The notes below the pieces were generated by a model that ran no database searches, was not told the origin of the DNA, and was given only the letters and a program-made list of their open reading frames with translations. Positions 50,590 to 59,470 of a stretch of DNA of 64,000 nt are shown in pieces. Location: assembly GCF_035958815.1 (NCBI RefSeq), contig NZ_CP108383.1:6944001-7008000 (forward strand), in the 5' to 3' direction. The position numbers and the translations under genes are program-made. The DNA comes from Nocardia sp. NBC_01327. Its GTDB lineage: Bacteria; Actinomycetota; Actinomycetes; Mycobacteriales; Mycobacteriaceae. Numbering within the stretch: position 1 is the first letter of the stretch; each line of letters opens with the position of its first letter.

Positions 50590-50829
50590 ATGGCAGTTGT
50601 TCACCCAACACAGGGAGCGCGTACCCGGTCGCACGTGCCGACCGTGAGCATCGCGGGTACCGCCTGGCCGGTGTACAAGCTCGAGGCGCTCGCCGCCGGG
50701 CTGATCATTGCGCTGGTATTGCTGCTGATCACCGGATCCCCGCAGATCGCCGTGCTGGCGGCGGCGACCGTGGTGGCACTGCGCTGGATTGTGGCGGTCA
50801 TGCGGCACAGCGCAGGCGGCGTTATCTGA
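50590..50829 (+). CDS. Small two-span membrane protein
   Basis: A 79-residue protein with an N-terminal soluble part (MAVVHPTQGARTRSH) and two hydrophobic stretches, about residues 31-49 (LEALAAGLIIALVLLLITG) and 53-68 (AVLAAATVVALRWIV), separated by SPQI. It is divergent from the Ddn-like gene and 64 bp before the MspA porin gene. The function is unknown; it might belong to the porin/polysaccharide operon. Confidence 0.7.
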   Translation: MAVVHPTQGARTRSHVPTVSIAGTAWPVYKLEALAAGLIIALVLLLITGSPQIAVLAAATVVALRWIVAVMRHSAGGVI

Positions 50830-50893
50830 ATCGCGACCACTCGGTCCGTGTCATGCGGGCCAGTTATGCGATTCCTCTATTACCTTGATCATC

Positions 50894-51526
50894 ATGCGGT
50901 CGAAACCGTTCGGAGTGCTCGTACTGTCCGTCGGAACCGCGCTGTGCGCTCTGCCGAGCGCCCATGCCGACATCACCGAACTGGCAGGGCACGAGCAGAC
51001 CTACACCTCCACCTTCGGCACCTTCACCGTCGGAGACCGCTCGGAATTCATCAATCGGATCGCGCCGCTGAACGAAGTGGGCACCTCGCGTGAGGCGCTG
51101 GTCAGCAATATCGCCTACGGCAGGGTCAACGGTTTGGCCGGCGGTCAGCTCAAGACCGGATATCACGTCGGATGCGCGGTCACCCTGCTGAACGGCAATG
51201 CCGGGGCGATCCCCCAGGTCTATGTGCCCAGCGGCAATATCCCCCTTCCTCCGGGACCGGGCGCGCTGCCGTCGACAACGCTGATCGGGCCCAATATTCA
51301 GGTGCCGCTGAGCATCAACCTCGCTCCGGGCGAGGTCAAGGACGTTCCGGTCGCGGACAAGGACCTCATTCCGGGCAAGGAGGTCCAGATCATCATTCGG
51401 GACTTCCATATCGCGGTGAACCAGTGCACCGGACCCGTGGCGATTCGCCAGTACACCTATCTCTACGCCAAATCCGCCGAAGTCGACGACAGCGGCGCGG
51501 TCTTCGGCGACCCGACCTGGTTGTAA
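50894..51526 (+). CDS. MspA-family porin
   Basis: A 210-residue exported protein of the MspA family, the octameric mycomembrane porins. It has a signal peptide ending about ALPSAHA/DITELAG, then the family start (HEQTYTSTFGTFTVGDRSEFINRIAPLNEVGTSREALVSNIAYG...), GYHVGCAVTLL, and a C-terminal pair of strands with NQCTGPVAIRQYTYLYA. Cysteines near residues 96 and 177 could pair. The ATG at 50894 was chosen over the frame opening at 50789 because it begins the signal peptide. It is 29 bp before the BcsB-like gene. Confidence 0.9.
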   Translation: MRSKPFGVLVLSVGTALCALPSAHADITELAGHEQTYTSTFGTFTVGDRSEFINRIAPLNEVGTSREALVSNIAYGRVNGLAGGQLKTGYHVGCAVTLLNGNAGAIPQVYVPSGNIPLPPGPGALPSTTLIGPNIQVPLSINLAPGEVKDVPVADKDLIPGKEVQIIIRDFHIAVNQCTGPVAIRQYTYLYAKSAEVDDSGAVFGDPTWL

Positions 51527-51555
51527 GGGCGACTCGATTCCCCAGGAGACCATTC

Positions 51556-53490
51556 ATGAGTTCGCGTGCGGCAACCGCTGTATTCGCTCTGCTCACCGCC
51601 GCTGTCACCGTGACAGCGGCGCCAACGGTGTCCAGGGCCACACCTTCCGATCATCCGATTCCGCTGGCGAGCCTCGGCCTGGGCAAGACGCTGGAGTTTC
51701 CGGGGCGCGCGCACGAGGTCTCGCTCACGCTGCCGATCCTGCCGGGTCTCGCACCCGTCGCGATCATGGGGACGGTGCAGTTGCCGCCGAATGTGGCGCG
51801 GGCGAGCATCGATGCGCGCTCATCGGAGCATTTTCTCGATCGTGTCCCGCTGCCCGCGGATCCCCATGCGCCCGTGCGTATTTCGCTGCCCGGGGCCGAT
51901 GTGGAGAACAATACGATCAGCCTCCGGCTGACCTCCTCGCTGGTTCCGGAGCCGGGCATCTGCATCGACGATTGGCTGGGGCAACCGGCGACGATGTCGG
52001 ATGTCGTGGTGATCTACAACGGCGAGGAGGCGCAGCCCACGACGGTCGCGGAATTCCTGCCGCCGGCGTTGCAGCGCGTGACCATCTACGCACCCGCCAC
52101 ACCCTCGCAGGTCGAGAGCGCCGCGGTGCTGGCGCTCAGCACGGCGGTGACCGCGCGCTACACCCGGCAGCCGGTCGCCGTGGATATTCGCCGAATCGAT
52201 TCGGGCACAGCGATTCCCGATCACACACCCGCGTTCCTGGAGCGCCAGATCGTGATCCGGGACGAGTCGAATGCGGGACTGCGGGTGACGGGCGGTCCGG
52301 CGCCGGTGCTGACGATCTCCGGCGATGAGAAGACGCTGCCGACCCAGATCCGGCTGCTCACCACCGATCTGGCCAAGGCGGCCCTGGCCCCCGACGCGAC
52401 CGCGCTCGGATTGCCTGCCGCGCCCCAACTGGCTCCCGACAGCACCACACTGTCCGCGCTCGGCCAGAATCAGCTCAGCGCCACCGCGATCGGGTATGTG
52501 CGGGTGGACTTCGCCATCGATCAGACCCGGCTCGGCCGGCCCTCGCACAATGTGCGAGTTGCGCTGCGCGGCAATCACACTCCCCTGCCGAATACCTTGA
52601 ACGGCCAGCTCGCCGTGACGGTGGGCGGCCGGCAGATCGCGGCCTGGCCGGTGCAGCCGTCGGGCGCCTTCAATCAGTTGATCACCCTCCCGGACGAGCT
52701 CCTCGGCCGGTTCACCACGGTATCGGTGACGCTGCAGCAGGCGGGCCTGACCAATGGCTGTGGTTTCGAACAGCCGGTCACGCTGACCATCGATCCCGAC
52801 GGTGAGGTGCGCGGCGACCTCGCGACTCCGCCGCTGCCCGCGGGACTGGGCGCGGTGCCGCAGGCCCTGCTGCCGCGGGTGCAGGTCGGATTGCAGACCC
52901 CGGGCTTCGCCGATACCGTCCGGGCCGCACAGGTTCTCATCGCGGCGCAGCGGCTGACCGCGGTACCGCTGCGGCCGGAACTGGTGTCCTTCGACGATGC
53001 CGTGCGCGGCACCGTGCCCGCCGTGCTGGTGGCCGCGAACGGCGGTGTGCCGGACTCGATCACGCTGCCGCTGGATCGCCGCGGCGAGACGCTCACCGTC
53101 TACGGCGACGATGCCTACCTGAGGACGAAAATCGATCTGACGCCGCCGATTTCGTTCGGATCGCTGCAGGCCACGTGGACCGGTAAGCGCACCGTCGTGG
53201 TCGCGACCTCCACAGAGTCGCCCGAGCACCTCGATCGCCTGCTGAACTGGCTTGTCGCAGACCAGGATCGGTCGTTCCAGCTGACAGGTCCGGTGCTGCT
53301 GCAGGCGGGCGACCGGGATCCGGAGTTCTTCGATCCGGCCGGCAAGCTGGCGGCCGAGGCGGCAGCCGGTCGTTCCGGTGACTCCGGCACCCCGCTGGGA
53401 CATAAGCTCGCGCTCGCGGGCGGCGTGATCCTGGCGGTGGGCGTGCTGGGCGGCATAGCAATTCTGGTGCAGCGCCGGCGTACTCGCTGA
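51556..53490 (+). CDS. BcsB-like periplasmic polysaccharide-export subunit
   Basis: A 644-residue exported protein: signal peptide (about 1-28), a long beta-rich extracytoplasmic part and one C-terminal span (LALAGGVILAVGVLGGIAIL) with a basic tail, the topology of BcsB, which guides cellulose out of BcsA. Regions like IMGTVQLPPNVARASIDARS, VENNTISLRLTSSLVPEPG and GICIDDWLG resemble the BcsB carbohydrate-binding pattern. The similarity is structural, not strong sequence identity. It is 7 bp before the next gene and two genes before the GT2 synthase. Confidence 0.7.
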   Translation: MSSRAATAVFALLTAAVTVTAAPTVSRATPSDHPIPLASLGLGKTLEFPGRAHEVSLTLPILPGLAPVAIMGTVQLPPNVARASIDARSSEHFLDRVPLPADPHAPVRISLPGADVENNTISLRLTSSLVPEPGICIDDWLGQPATMSDVVVIYNGEEAQPTTVAEFLPPALQRVTIYAPATPSQVESAAVLALSTAVTARYTRQPVAVDIRRIDSGTAIPDHTPAFLERQIVIRDESNAGLRVTGGPAPVLTISGDEKTLPTQIRLLTTDLAKAALAPDATALGLPAAPQLAPDSTTLSALGQNQLSATAIGYVRVDFAIDQTRLGRPSHNVRVALRGNHTPLPNTLNGQLAVTVGGRQIAAWPVQPSGAFNQLITLPDELLGRFTTVSVTLQQAGLTNGCGFEQPVTLTIDPDGEVRGDLATPPLPAGLGAVPQALLPRVQVGLQTPGFADTVRAAQVLIAAQRLTAVPLRPELVSFDDAVRGTVPAVLVAANGGVPDSITLPLDRRGETLTVYGDDAYLRTKIDLTPPISFGSLQATWTGKRTVVVATSTESPEHLDRLLNWLVADQDRSFQLTGPVLLQAGDRDPEFFDPAGKLAAEAAAGRSGDSGTPLGHKLALAGGVILAVGVLGGIAILVQRRRTR

Positions 53491-53497
53491 TTCGCCG

Positions 53498-55003
53498 ATG
53501 ACGGCCACGATCGAATCACCGGCACCGCAGCGGCCCGTGCGGCGCACCGTGCCGTGGTTCACCCTGCTGCGGTTCGCCGTTGTCCTCGGCTGCACCGTGG
53601 TGGCGTTCTGGAGTCTGTGGTTCGAGCTGATCGAGGATCTGGAGCAGGGCTCGGATATCGGTTACGTGATCGCCCTGCCGGTGCTGGCGCTGTTCGCGGC
53701 CATCGGCATCGCCCTGCGCCATCATGATGAGCTGCCCATCTACGACCGGCAGTCCGACATCATCATCGGACTGCTCGGGCTCGGTTTCGCGGCGGTTCCC
53801 ATGGGCCTGCTGGTGCTGCGCTACCGCTACGAGTACGAGGTGCTGCACCTGGATCTTGTTGCGGCGCCGATGTTCCTGATGAGCGTGAGCGTGCTCATGT
53901 TCGGGCTGCGGCCGGTATTCCGATTCTGGCCGGCCTGGTTGCTGATGCTCGCGGCCTTCCCGCCGTTCTATCGCGGGTGGGTGGTCGCACTGAACGGAAG
54001 CACACTCGCGAACGGCGCGGTCATCGTGGTGTTCGCCGCCATCGCCGCCGCCATCGGGGCGGGACGCACCCGCCGGCGTGCGCTCGCCGCCGCCGCCATC
54101 GCGCTCGCGGTGGGAATGGTCGCGCTGGTCGTGCTCGCCGTGTGGTTCCCGGACGCGACGGTGCTGGTCTATCAGCTCATTCCGCCCATCCTGGCCGTGT
54201 ACGTCTCCACGACGATCATGTACTTGCACCATCGCGACTGGTCGACGGTGCGACCGCTGAACCGGCCGGTGCGACCGCTGACCGCGGCACAGTCACGCAG
54301 TGCGGCGGTGACGGCGGTCGTCGCGGCGGGATTGTTCGCCCTCATCCCGACGCCGTCGGAGTACAAGACCCCGAGCCCGCACATTCCGGGACTCGTCATT
54401 GCCGATACGCTCGCCGCTCCACCCGGCTGGCAGCTCCTCGACGAACGGCATTTCCCCTGGGTCACCAGATATTTCGGCCCGGACACCACCTGGACCCGGC
54501 AGAAGATACGGGCGGTGCGCGGAAACCCGGAGTGGGACAAGGAATCCCGACGCCGGCGGCTCGTGGTCGATATCGTGCGATCCGACAGCCCGCACAATGT
54601 CGACCGGTATCCGGAATTCACCATGTACCACCTGACGCAGCCGCGCGTCACCGCCGGTGTCCGAGTCGATCTGGGGCACGGGGTGTCCGCGCGGCTCAAT
54701 ACCGTGCTGGACGACCGGCGACTGCTGAGCTGGACCTGGTTGAGCTGGAACTGGCAGGGCACAGGTGGTGCGCAGCGAGTCAGCCTCATTGCCGCGGACA
54801 ATCATCTGCCCGGTGCCGAATTCCCGGAGCCGGAACCGTGGGCGATCAGCAATCTGGACAATCTGCTACACCAGTTCCTGCGCGGCAATGCGGTGACCCT
54901 CGACCCCGAAAACAGCTCGGGCGATATCGAATACGACGTCAAGGACAGCGCCATGCTGACCGCGGTGGCCACCGAGATGGTGCGGATCGGAGCCGGGGGA
55001 TGA
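53498..55003 (+). CDS. Polytopic membrane protein with C-terminal extracytoplasmic domain
   Basis: A 501-residue protein with about nine spans in residues 20-290 (for example VLGCTVVAFWSLWFELI, YVIALPVLALFAAIGIAL, FWPAWLLMLAAFP) and a ~210-residue soluble C-terminal domain beginning PHIPGLVIADTLAAPPGWQLL. The arrangement recalls exosortase plus EpsI-like proteins of exopolysaccharide systems, but the catalytic Cys expected of an exosortase is absent, so this is only a possible relation. It overlaps the GT2 gene by 4 bp (ATGA), so it is part of the same machine. The function is unknown. Confidence 0.75.
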   Translation: MTATIESPAPQRPVRRTVPWFTLLRFAVVLGCTVVAFWSLWFELIEDLEQGSDIGYVIALPVLALFAAIGIALRHHDELPIYDRQSDIIIGLLGLGFAAVPMGLLVLRYRYEYEVLHLDLVAAPMFLMSVSVLMFGLRPVFRFWPAWLLMLAAFPPFYRGWVVALNGSTLANGAVIVVFAAIAAAIGAGRTRRRALAAAAIALAVGMVALVVLAVWFPDATVLVYQLIPPILAVYVSTTIMYLHHRDWSTVRPLNRPVRPLTAAQSRSAAVTAVVAAGLFALIPTPSEYKTPSPHIPGLVIADTLAAPPGWQLLDERHFPWVTRYFGPDTTWTRQKIRAVRGNPEWDKESRRRRLVVDIVRSDSPHNVDRYPEFTMYHLTQPRVTAGVRVDLGHGVSARLNTVLDDRRLLSWTWLSWNWQGTGGAQRVSLIAADNHLPGAEFPEPEPWAISNLDNLLHQFLRGNAVTLDPENSSGDIEYDVKDSAMLTAVATEMVRIGAGG

Positions 55004-56469
55004 CGGGCGAACTGCCGGGCCTGGCCACCGAATCCGAGCGCACGCGGGCGCTGCACACGGCGGTGCACGGATTGCGCGAGAACGATCCGATGGCCTCCGC
55101 CTCGGTGGCTTTCCTGCCGTGGCAACGCAATACACTGCTGGCGGCGGCGCTGGTCGTCGTGGTGTGCGTGCTGCTCGCGCCGATGGCGACGGTGATCGTA
55201 CTGGTCGCGGCCTGCACCCTGGGTTATCTGGCCGTCATCGTGGACCGGGTGCTGATCTTCACCCGGGGCATGGCCCGCGATGCCATTCTGACGGTGGACG
55301 ACGAGCGGGCCCGCGCGCTCCCCGATGATCGGCTGCCGCCGTACACGATTCTGGTTCCGGCATACGGGGAACCCGAGGTGGTCGGTGATCTCATCGCGGC
55401 GCTGAACGGGATCGACTATCCGCGTGATCGATTGCAGGCGCTGCTGCTGCTGGAGGAGGACGACTCCCCCACCATCGAGGCCGCCCACCGTGCCGGAATC
55501 GGTTCCGCCGGAAGCGAACACATCACCATCGTGCTGGTACCGGCCGCCGATCCGCGCACCAAGCCCAAGGCGTGCAACTACGGACTGCACGCGGCGACCG
55601 GCGATATCGTCACCATCTACGACGCCGAGGATATTCCGGAACCACTGCAATTGCGCCGTGTCGTCGCGGCTTTCGGCGAGCTGCCGCGCTCGGTCGTGTG
55701 CATTCAGGCCAAGCTGGCCTTCCACAATGCCCGCCAGAATCTGCTGACCGCCTGGTTCACCATGGATTACGGGCTGTGGTTCGGGTTCCTGCTGCCGGGG
55801 CTCATGCGCAGCAGTTCGCCGATTCCCCTGGGCGGCACCTCGAATCACTTCCGGCGCAATGTGCTCATCGATATCGGTGCGTGGGATCCGTACAACGTGA
55901 CCGAGGACGCCGATCTCGGCGTGCGCATCGCGGCGCGCGGATACTCCACCGCCGTCATCGATTCCACCACGCTGGAGGAGGCGAATCCGGATCCGATCAA
56001 TTGGATCAGGCAGCGCTCACGCTGGTACAAGGGCTATCTGCAGAGCTGGCTGGTGCACGCCCGACGACCGGTGCAGCTGTGGCGCAAGATCGGTCCCGTC
56101 GGGTTCCTGCGGTTCACGCTCATTCTCGCGGGCACGCCGATTATCGCCTGCCTCAATCTGCTGTTCTGGTTCATTACGCTGACCTGGATTTTCGGCCAGC
56201 CCGGAATCATCGAGAAGGTGTTCCCGGCCGCCGTCTACTTCCCGGCGCTGCTGGTGCTCGTGCTCGGCAATGCCGCGACGGTGTACATGAATCTGGTCGC
56301 CTGCCGGGAGAACGATCGGCCCGATCTGCTGCTGGCCTGTCTGACCTCACCGGCGTACTGGCTGCTCATGGCGGTGGCCTCGACCAAGGGGTGCTGGCAG
56401 CTGGTACGCAATCCGTCGTACTGGGAGAAGACCTTCCACGGGCTCGGCACCACGAAGGAGGTCGAGTGA
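55000..56469 (+). CDS. Processive family 2 glycosyltransferase (BcsA/CesA-like)
   Basis: A 489-residue synthase. Two N-terminal spans (about 45-85), a cytoplasmic GT-A domain with TILVPAYGEPEVVGDLI, LLLEEDDSPT, the DxD motif in IVTIYDAEDIP, GGTSNHFRR, the base in VTEDADLG and QRSRW (the Q-x-x-R-W motif of processive synthases), followed by several C-terminal spans. No PilZ domain is present, so c-di-GMP control is not evident. It should polymerise a beta-linked glycan and thread it across the membrane. The ATG at 55000 overlaps the preceding stop. Confidence 0.9.
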   Translation: MTGELPGLATESERTRALHTAVHGLRENDPMASASVAFLPWQRNTLLAAALVVVVCVLLAPMATVIVLVAACTLGYLAVIVDRVLIFTRGMARDAILTVDDERARALPDDRLPPYTILVPAYGEPEVVGDLIAALNGIDYPRDRLQALLLLEEDDSPTIEAAHRAGIGSAGSEHITIVLVPAADPRTKPKACNYGLHAATGDIVTIYDAEDIPEPLQLRRVVAAFGELPRSVVCIQAKLAFHNARQNLLTAWFTMDYGLWFGFLLPGLMRSSSPIPLGGTSNHFRRNVLIDIGAWDPYNVTEDADLGVRIAARGYSTAVIDSTTLEEANPDPINWIRQRSRWYKGYLQSWLVHARRPVQLWRKIGPVGFLRFTLILAGTPIIACLNLLFWFITLTWIFGQPGIIEKVFPAAVYFPALLVLVLGNAATVYMNLVACRENDRPDLLLACLTSPAYWLLMAVASTKGCWQLVRNPSYWEKTFHGLGTTKEVE

Positions 56470-58199
56470 GCGCCGCCGGGGTCTCGATCAGCCCGGCCAG
56501 GTGGTCGGTGAACACCGCCAGGTTCTCGCTGAGCGCCGTCCGGGCGCCCCGGCTGATCTTCGCCGGATCCGCGCTGCTGTACCTGCTCACCGGCGCGTTC
56601 GTGACCGCCGGGCGCGGATATCTGATGGGTGATGCCCTGAGCCGGGTATCGGCCACGCAGTCGGCGCTGTTCAGCCGGGATCCGCACCTGTCGGCCATCG
56701 GCTTCGTCTTCACACCGCTCACCTCGCTGGCGCAGCTGCCCTTCGTGGCGTTCTCGCCGTGGTTTCCGGGGATCACCCGCTGGGGGCTGTCCGGGGTGCT
56801 GATGACGGCGCTGTTCATGGCGGGCGCGGTGGTGATGGTCTGGGGCATCGGCACCGATCGCGGTGCGCCGCAGTGGCTCTGCGTCCTCGTCACCGCGGTG
56901 TTCGCGCTCAATCCGATGGTGGTGTTCTACGGCGGCAATGGCATGAGCGAGGCGCTGTTCCTGTTCTGCCTGTGCTGGGCGGTGCGGCGGCTCATGCGCT
57001 GGGTCCGCACCGACGGTGTGCACGATCTGGTCGCCTGCGGTATCGCGCTCGGGCTCGGATATCTGACGCGGTACGACGCCTTGGCTCCGGCGGCCGCCGC
57101 CGCGGTGGTGGTGTTCGCGGTGAGCTACTACCGGCGGCGGCACGACGACTACCGATTCTCCGGTGCGGCAATGGATCTGACGCTGGTCATCGCGCCGGTG
57201 GTGCTGGCGTTCGTGGTGTGGGCGGCCACCAGCTGGCTGATCACCGGGGAGGCGTTTCAGCAGTTCACCTCGCAGTACGGCAATACCGCCATTCTCGCCC
57301 AGTCGGGTGCGGCGGCGCCGGAGCATCCCTTTGCGGCGCTGCAGTATTCGCTCGGGGCCATGCTGATTCTCTCCCCCGTACTGCCCCTGCTGCTGCCGGT
57401 GACGGCCGCGCTGGCGGTATGGCGGCGCGATCTGCAGGCGGCGGTGCCGATGCTGCTGTGCGGAGCGGTGCTGGCCTTCCAGATACTCAGTTACGCAACC
57501 GGTTCCACCTTCGCCTTCCTGCGGTTCTATGTGGCGGTCATTCCCCTGGCCGCAATGCTGGTGCTGCTCCTACCGCCCGCGCGCGGGTTCCCGCCGAGTC
57601 GCCGGCTCGGGCGGTACGCGGACAAGCCGGGTATCGCGGCGCCCACGGCACCGTCACGGTCGGCACGGGGCTCGGTCGGCGCGGCGGTGGCGGCAGCCGC
57701 ACTGGTCGCCTCGCTCCCGGTCACCACATTGGGAATGAGTAACCAGCTCATGGCCGTTCAGGAGTACGCGCTCGGTGCGGTGCTCTTTCCGGATCCGGAC
57801 AATGCCTCCGCCCGGTACGCCGACCAGGCCCGCATTGCCGCGACCTTCAGCACCGGCCGGAAGCTGGCGGACTATATCGACGCGCTGCATCTGCCACCCG
57901 GTTCGGTGGTGATGGATACCGTGTACGGCTTCGCGGTGCTGGTCGCCTCCGATCAGCCCGACCGCTACGTCATTCCGTCGGACCGCGATTTTGTGCGGGT
58001 GCTCAACCGTCCCGCCGAACGCAAGGTCACATACATTCTGGCGGTGCCCAATTCGGGGCGCGGAACCTCCGATGCGGTGAATCGGCGGTACCCCAGCATG
58101 TACGAGAACGGTGCGCAGATCGCGACGCTGGAGCTGGAGATCCCCAATGACGGTGCCGGATCGCCCGATTGGCGGCTCTACCGGGTGATCGGCAGCTGA
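56466..58199 (+). CDS. Polytopic GT-C glycosyltransferase (GT39/ArnT-like)
   Basis: A 577-residue membrane protein with about ten spans and the GT-C pattern: an acidic loop after the first span (YLMGDALSRVSATQSAL), then FGGNGMSEALFLFCLCWAVRRL-type helices and the DALAPAAAAAVVVFAVSYY region, with an extracytoplasmic C-terminal domain. Members use polyprenyl-phosphate sugars to decorate glycans or proteins outside the cell. The start is GTG at 56466, overlapping the GT2 stop as GTGA, so it is the fifth gene of the operon. It converges on the GH5-like gene 4 bp away. Confidence 0.82.
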   Translation: MSAAGVSISPARWSVNTARFSLSAVRAPRLIFAGSALLYLLTGAFVTAGRGYLMGDALSRVSATQSALFSRDPHLSAIGFVFTPLTSLAQLPFVAFSPWFPGITRWGLSGVLMTALFMAGAVVMVWGIGTDRGAPQWLCVLVTAVFALNPMVVFYGGNGMSEALFLFCLCWAVRRLMRWVRTDGVHDLVACGIALGLGYLTRYDALAPAAAAAVVVFAVSYYRRRHDDYRFSGAAMDLTLVIAPVVLAFVVWAATSWLITGEAFQQFTSQYGNTAILAQSGAAAPEHPFAALQYSLGAMLILSPVLPLLLPVTAALAVWRRDLQAAVPMLLCGAVLAFQILSYATGSTFAFLRFYVAVIPLAAMLVLLLPPARGFPPSRRLGRYADKPGIAAPTAPSRSARGSVGAAVAAAALVASLPVTTLGMSNQLMAVQEYALGAVLFPDPDNASARYADQARIAATFSTGRKLADYIDALHLPPGSVVMDTVYGFAVLVASDQPDRYVIPSDRDFVRVLNRPAERKVTYILAVPNSGRGTSDAVNRRYPSMYENGAQIATLELEIPNDGAGSPDWRLYRVIGS

Positions 58200-58203
58200 G
58201 CGC

Positions 58204-59358
58204 TCAGCCGAGCGTGGTGGTATCGGCGACCAGTGACCACAGCGGGTCCTCGGGGCCGACATCGTAGGTGCACTGATCCTGGCGCGGGTCGGGGACGAAC
58301 GCCCAGATGAGCGCGCCCGCGGTACCGGCCCGGCGCTGACCGGAGATGCGGCGGCCCATGATCTCGCGGCGATTGTCCAGGCTGTCGCAGGAACCGGCGT
58401 ATTCGCCGATCTCGGCCACCAGCAGGGGTTTTCCGAGCTGACGGGCTTGGTCCAGGCGGCGCGCCAGACCATTGGCGGCGTCGCCGGGCAGCGGATTGCC
58501 GTCCTCGGTGTAGTCGTGGAACTCCACCGCGTCGATGAGCGGCGAGGCGCTCACCTGCGCGAAATTATCTCCGGCGATGCCGCACTGACTGCCGCCGACA
58601 TATCCGGCGAAGATCAGGCGCCGCGGATCCTCTTCGCGCACCAGCTTTCCGGCCTGCTCCATGAAGGTGCGCAGTACGGTCGCGGCATCGCTGGGGCAGG
58701 TGCGGTGCCGCAGATCGCAACGGCTGCCGTCACAATTGCTCGGCTCGGGCTCGCCGACGAGTTCCCAGCCGGCCAGCGACGGCGAACCGCGCCAGTGGCC
58801 GACCGCCGTGCGCACCCAGTCGCGGAAGCTCATGATCGAGCGACCGGGGACGTGGTTCACCTTCGTCCAGCCGTCCACGTACCACTGGCGCTGTTTGAAC
58901 ATCTCGTCACCGCAGTCGCCGGTCTGTGCGGCCAGTACGGGCAGCACCATCCGGCCGTATTTCTCGGCCGCCGCGAAGACCGCGTCCGCGGGCTTGAAGT
59001 TGACCGCCTCGGTGTCCTTGTTCACGACGAAGGCTTGGAACAGCGAGAACCGGGTGAGGGAGTTCGCGGGCAGCTTCCGGAAGAAGGCGTCCAGATCGAC
59101 TTCCGCACCACAGCCGAAATTCACCGCGTAATCGGTGGCCAGCTGGGGTGCGTTGAATCCGCCGGGCCACCACGGCTGCCCGTGCAGTCGCAGACCGGCC
59201 GGCCCGGCGGTGACGGCGGCCGGAGCGGACGGAGCGCCCATGACCACCTGCGGCAGCGAAGTCGTCGCGACCGAATGCGGGCCGCTGTGCGCACAGGCGG
59301 CGAGGAGAGCGGTGGCCGCCAGCGCGGCCAGGATACGCACGCGCGGCAAGGCCACCAT
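58204..59358 (-). CDS. GH5-like cellulase lipoprotein
   Basis: A 384-residue lipoprotein (signal peptide ending LLAACAH, lipid Cys near residue 22). The (beta/alpha)8 glycoside hydrolase pattern is recognisable: PWWPGGFNAPQLATDYAVN, GWELVGEPEPS, where the second Glu is the probable acid/base (the usual Asn-Glu-Pro is GEP here), EFHDYTE, and LVAEIGEYAGSCD with the probable nucleophile. Such glucanases act near GH5/GH5_40-type enzymes; substrate unproven. AGAGG precedes the ATG at 59356-59358. It faces the polysaccharide operon, as BcsZ accompanies Bcs systems. Confidence 0.82.
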   Translation of the reverse strand: MVALPRVRILAALAATALLAACAHSGPHSVATTSLPQVVMGAPSAPAAVTAGPAGLRLHGQPWWPGGFNAPQLATDYAVNFGCGAEVDLDAFFRKLPANSLTRFSLFQAFVVNKDTEAVNFKPADAVFAAAEKYGRMVLPVLAAQTGDCGDEMFKQRQWYVDGWTKVNHVPGRSIMSFRDWVRTAVGHWRGSPSLAGWELVGEPEPSNCDGSRCDLRHRTCPSDAATVLRTFMEQAGKLVREEDPRRLIFAGYVGGSQCGIAGDNFAQVSASPLIDAVEFHDYTEDGNPLPGDAANGLARRLDQARQLGKPLLVAEIGEYAGSCDSLDNRREIMGRRISGQRRAGTAGALIWAFVPDPRQDQCTYDVGPEDPLWSLVADTTTLG

Positions 59359-59387
59359 GGACAATCCTCTCCGGTCCCGAACACGGT

Positions 59388-59418
59388 GGATCCCGGCCAC
59401 GAACACGCCGGGATGACG
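59388..59418 (+). repeat. REP-like palindromic element, copy 3
   Basis: GGATCCCGGCCAC, a variable centre, then GCCGGGATGACG, matching copies 1 and 2 inside btuD. Here it is intergenic, 52 bp after the dnaE1 stop side and 29 bp before the cellulase-gene start. The ATCCCGGC/GCCGGGAT stem could act as a transcript end for dnaE1. Confidence 0.85.
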
Positions 59419-59470
59419 AAGGGCGTCTATCGGCAAACCCTACCGCTGGGACCGGCGAACGTCGGGCAGG

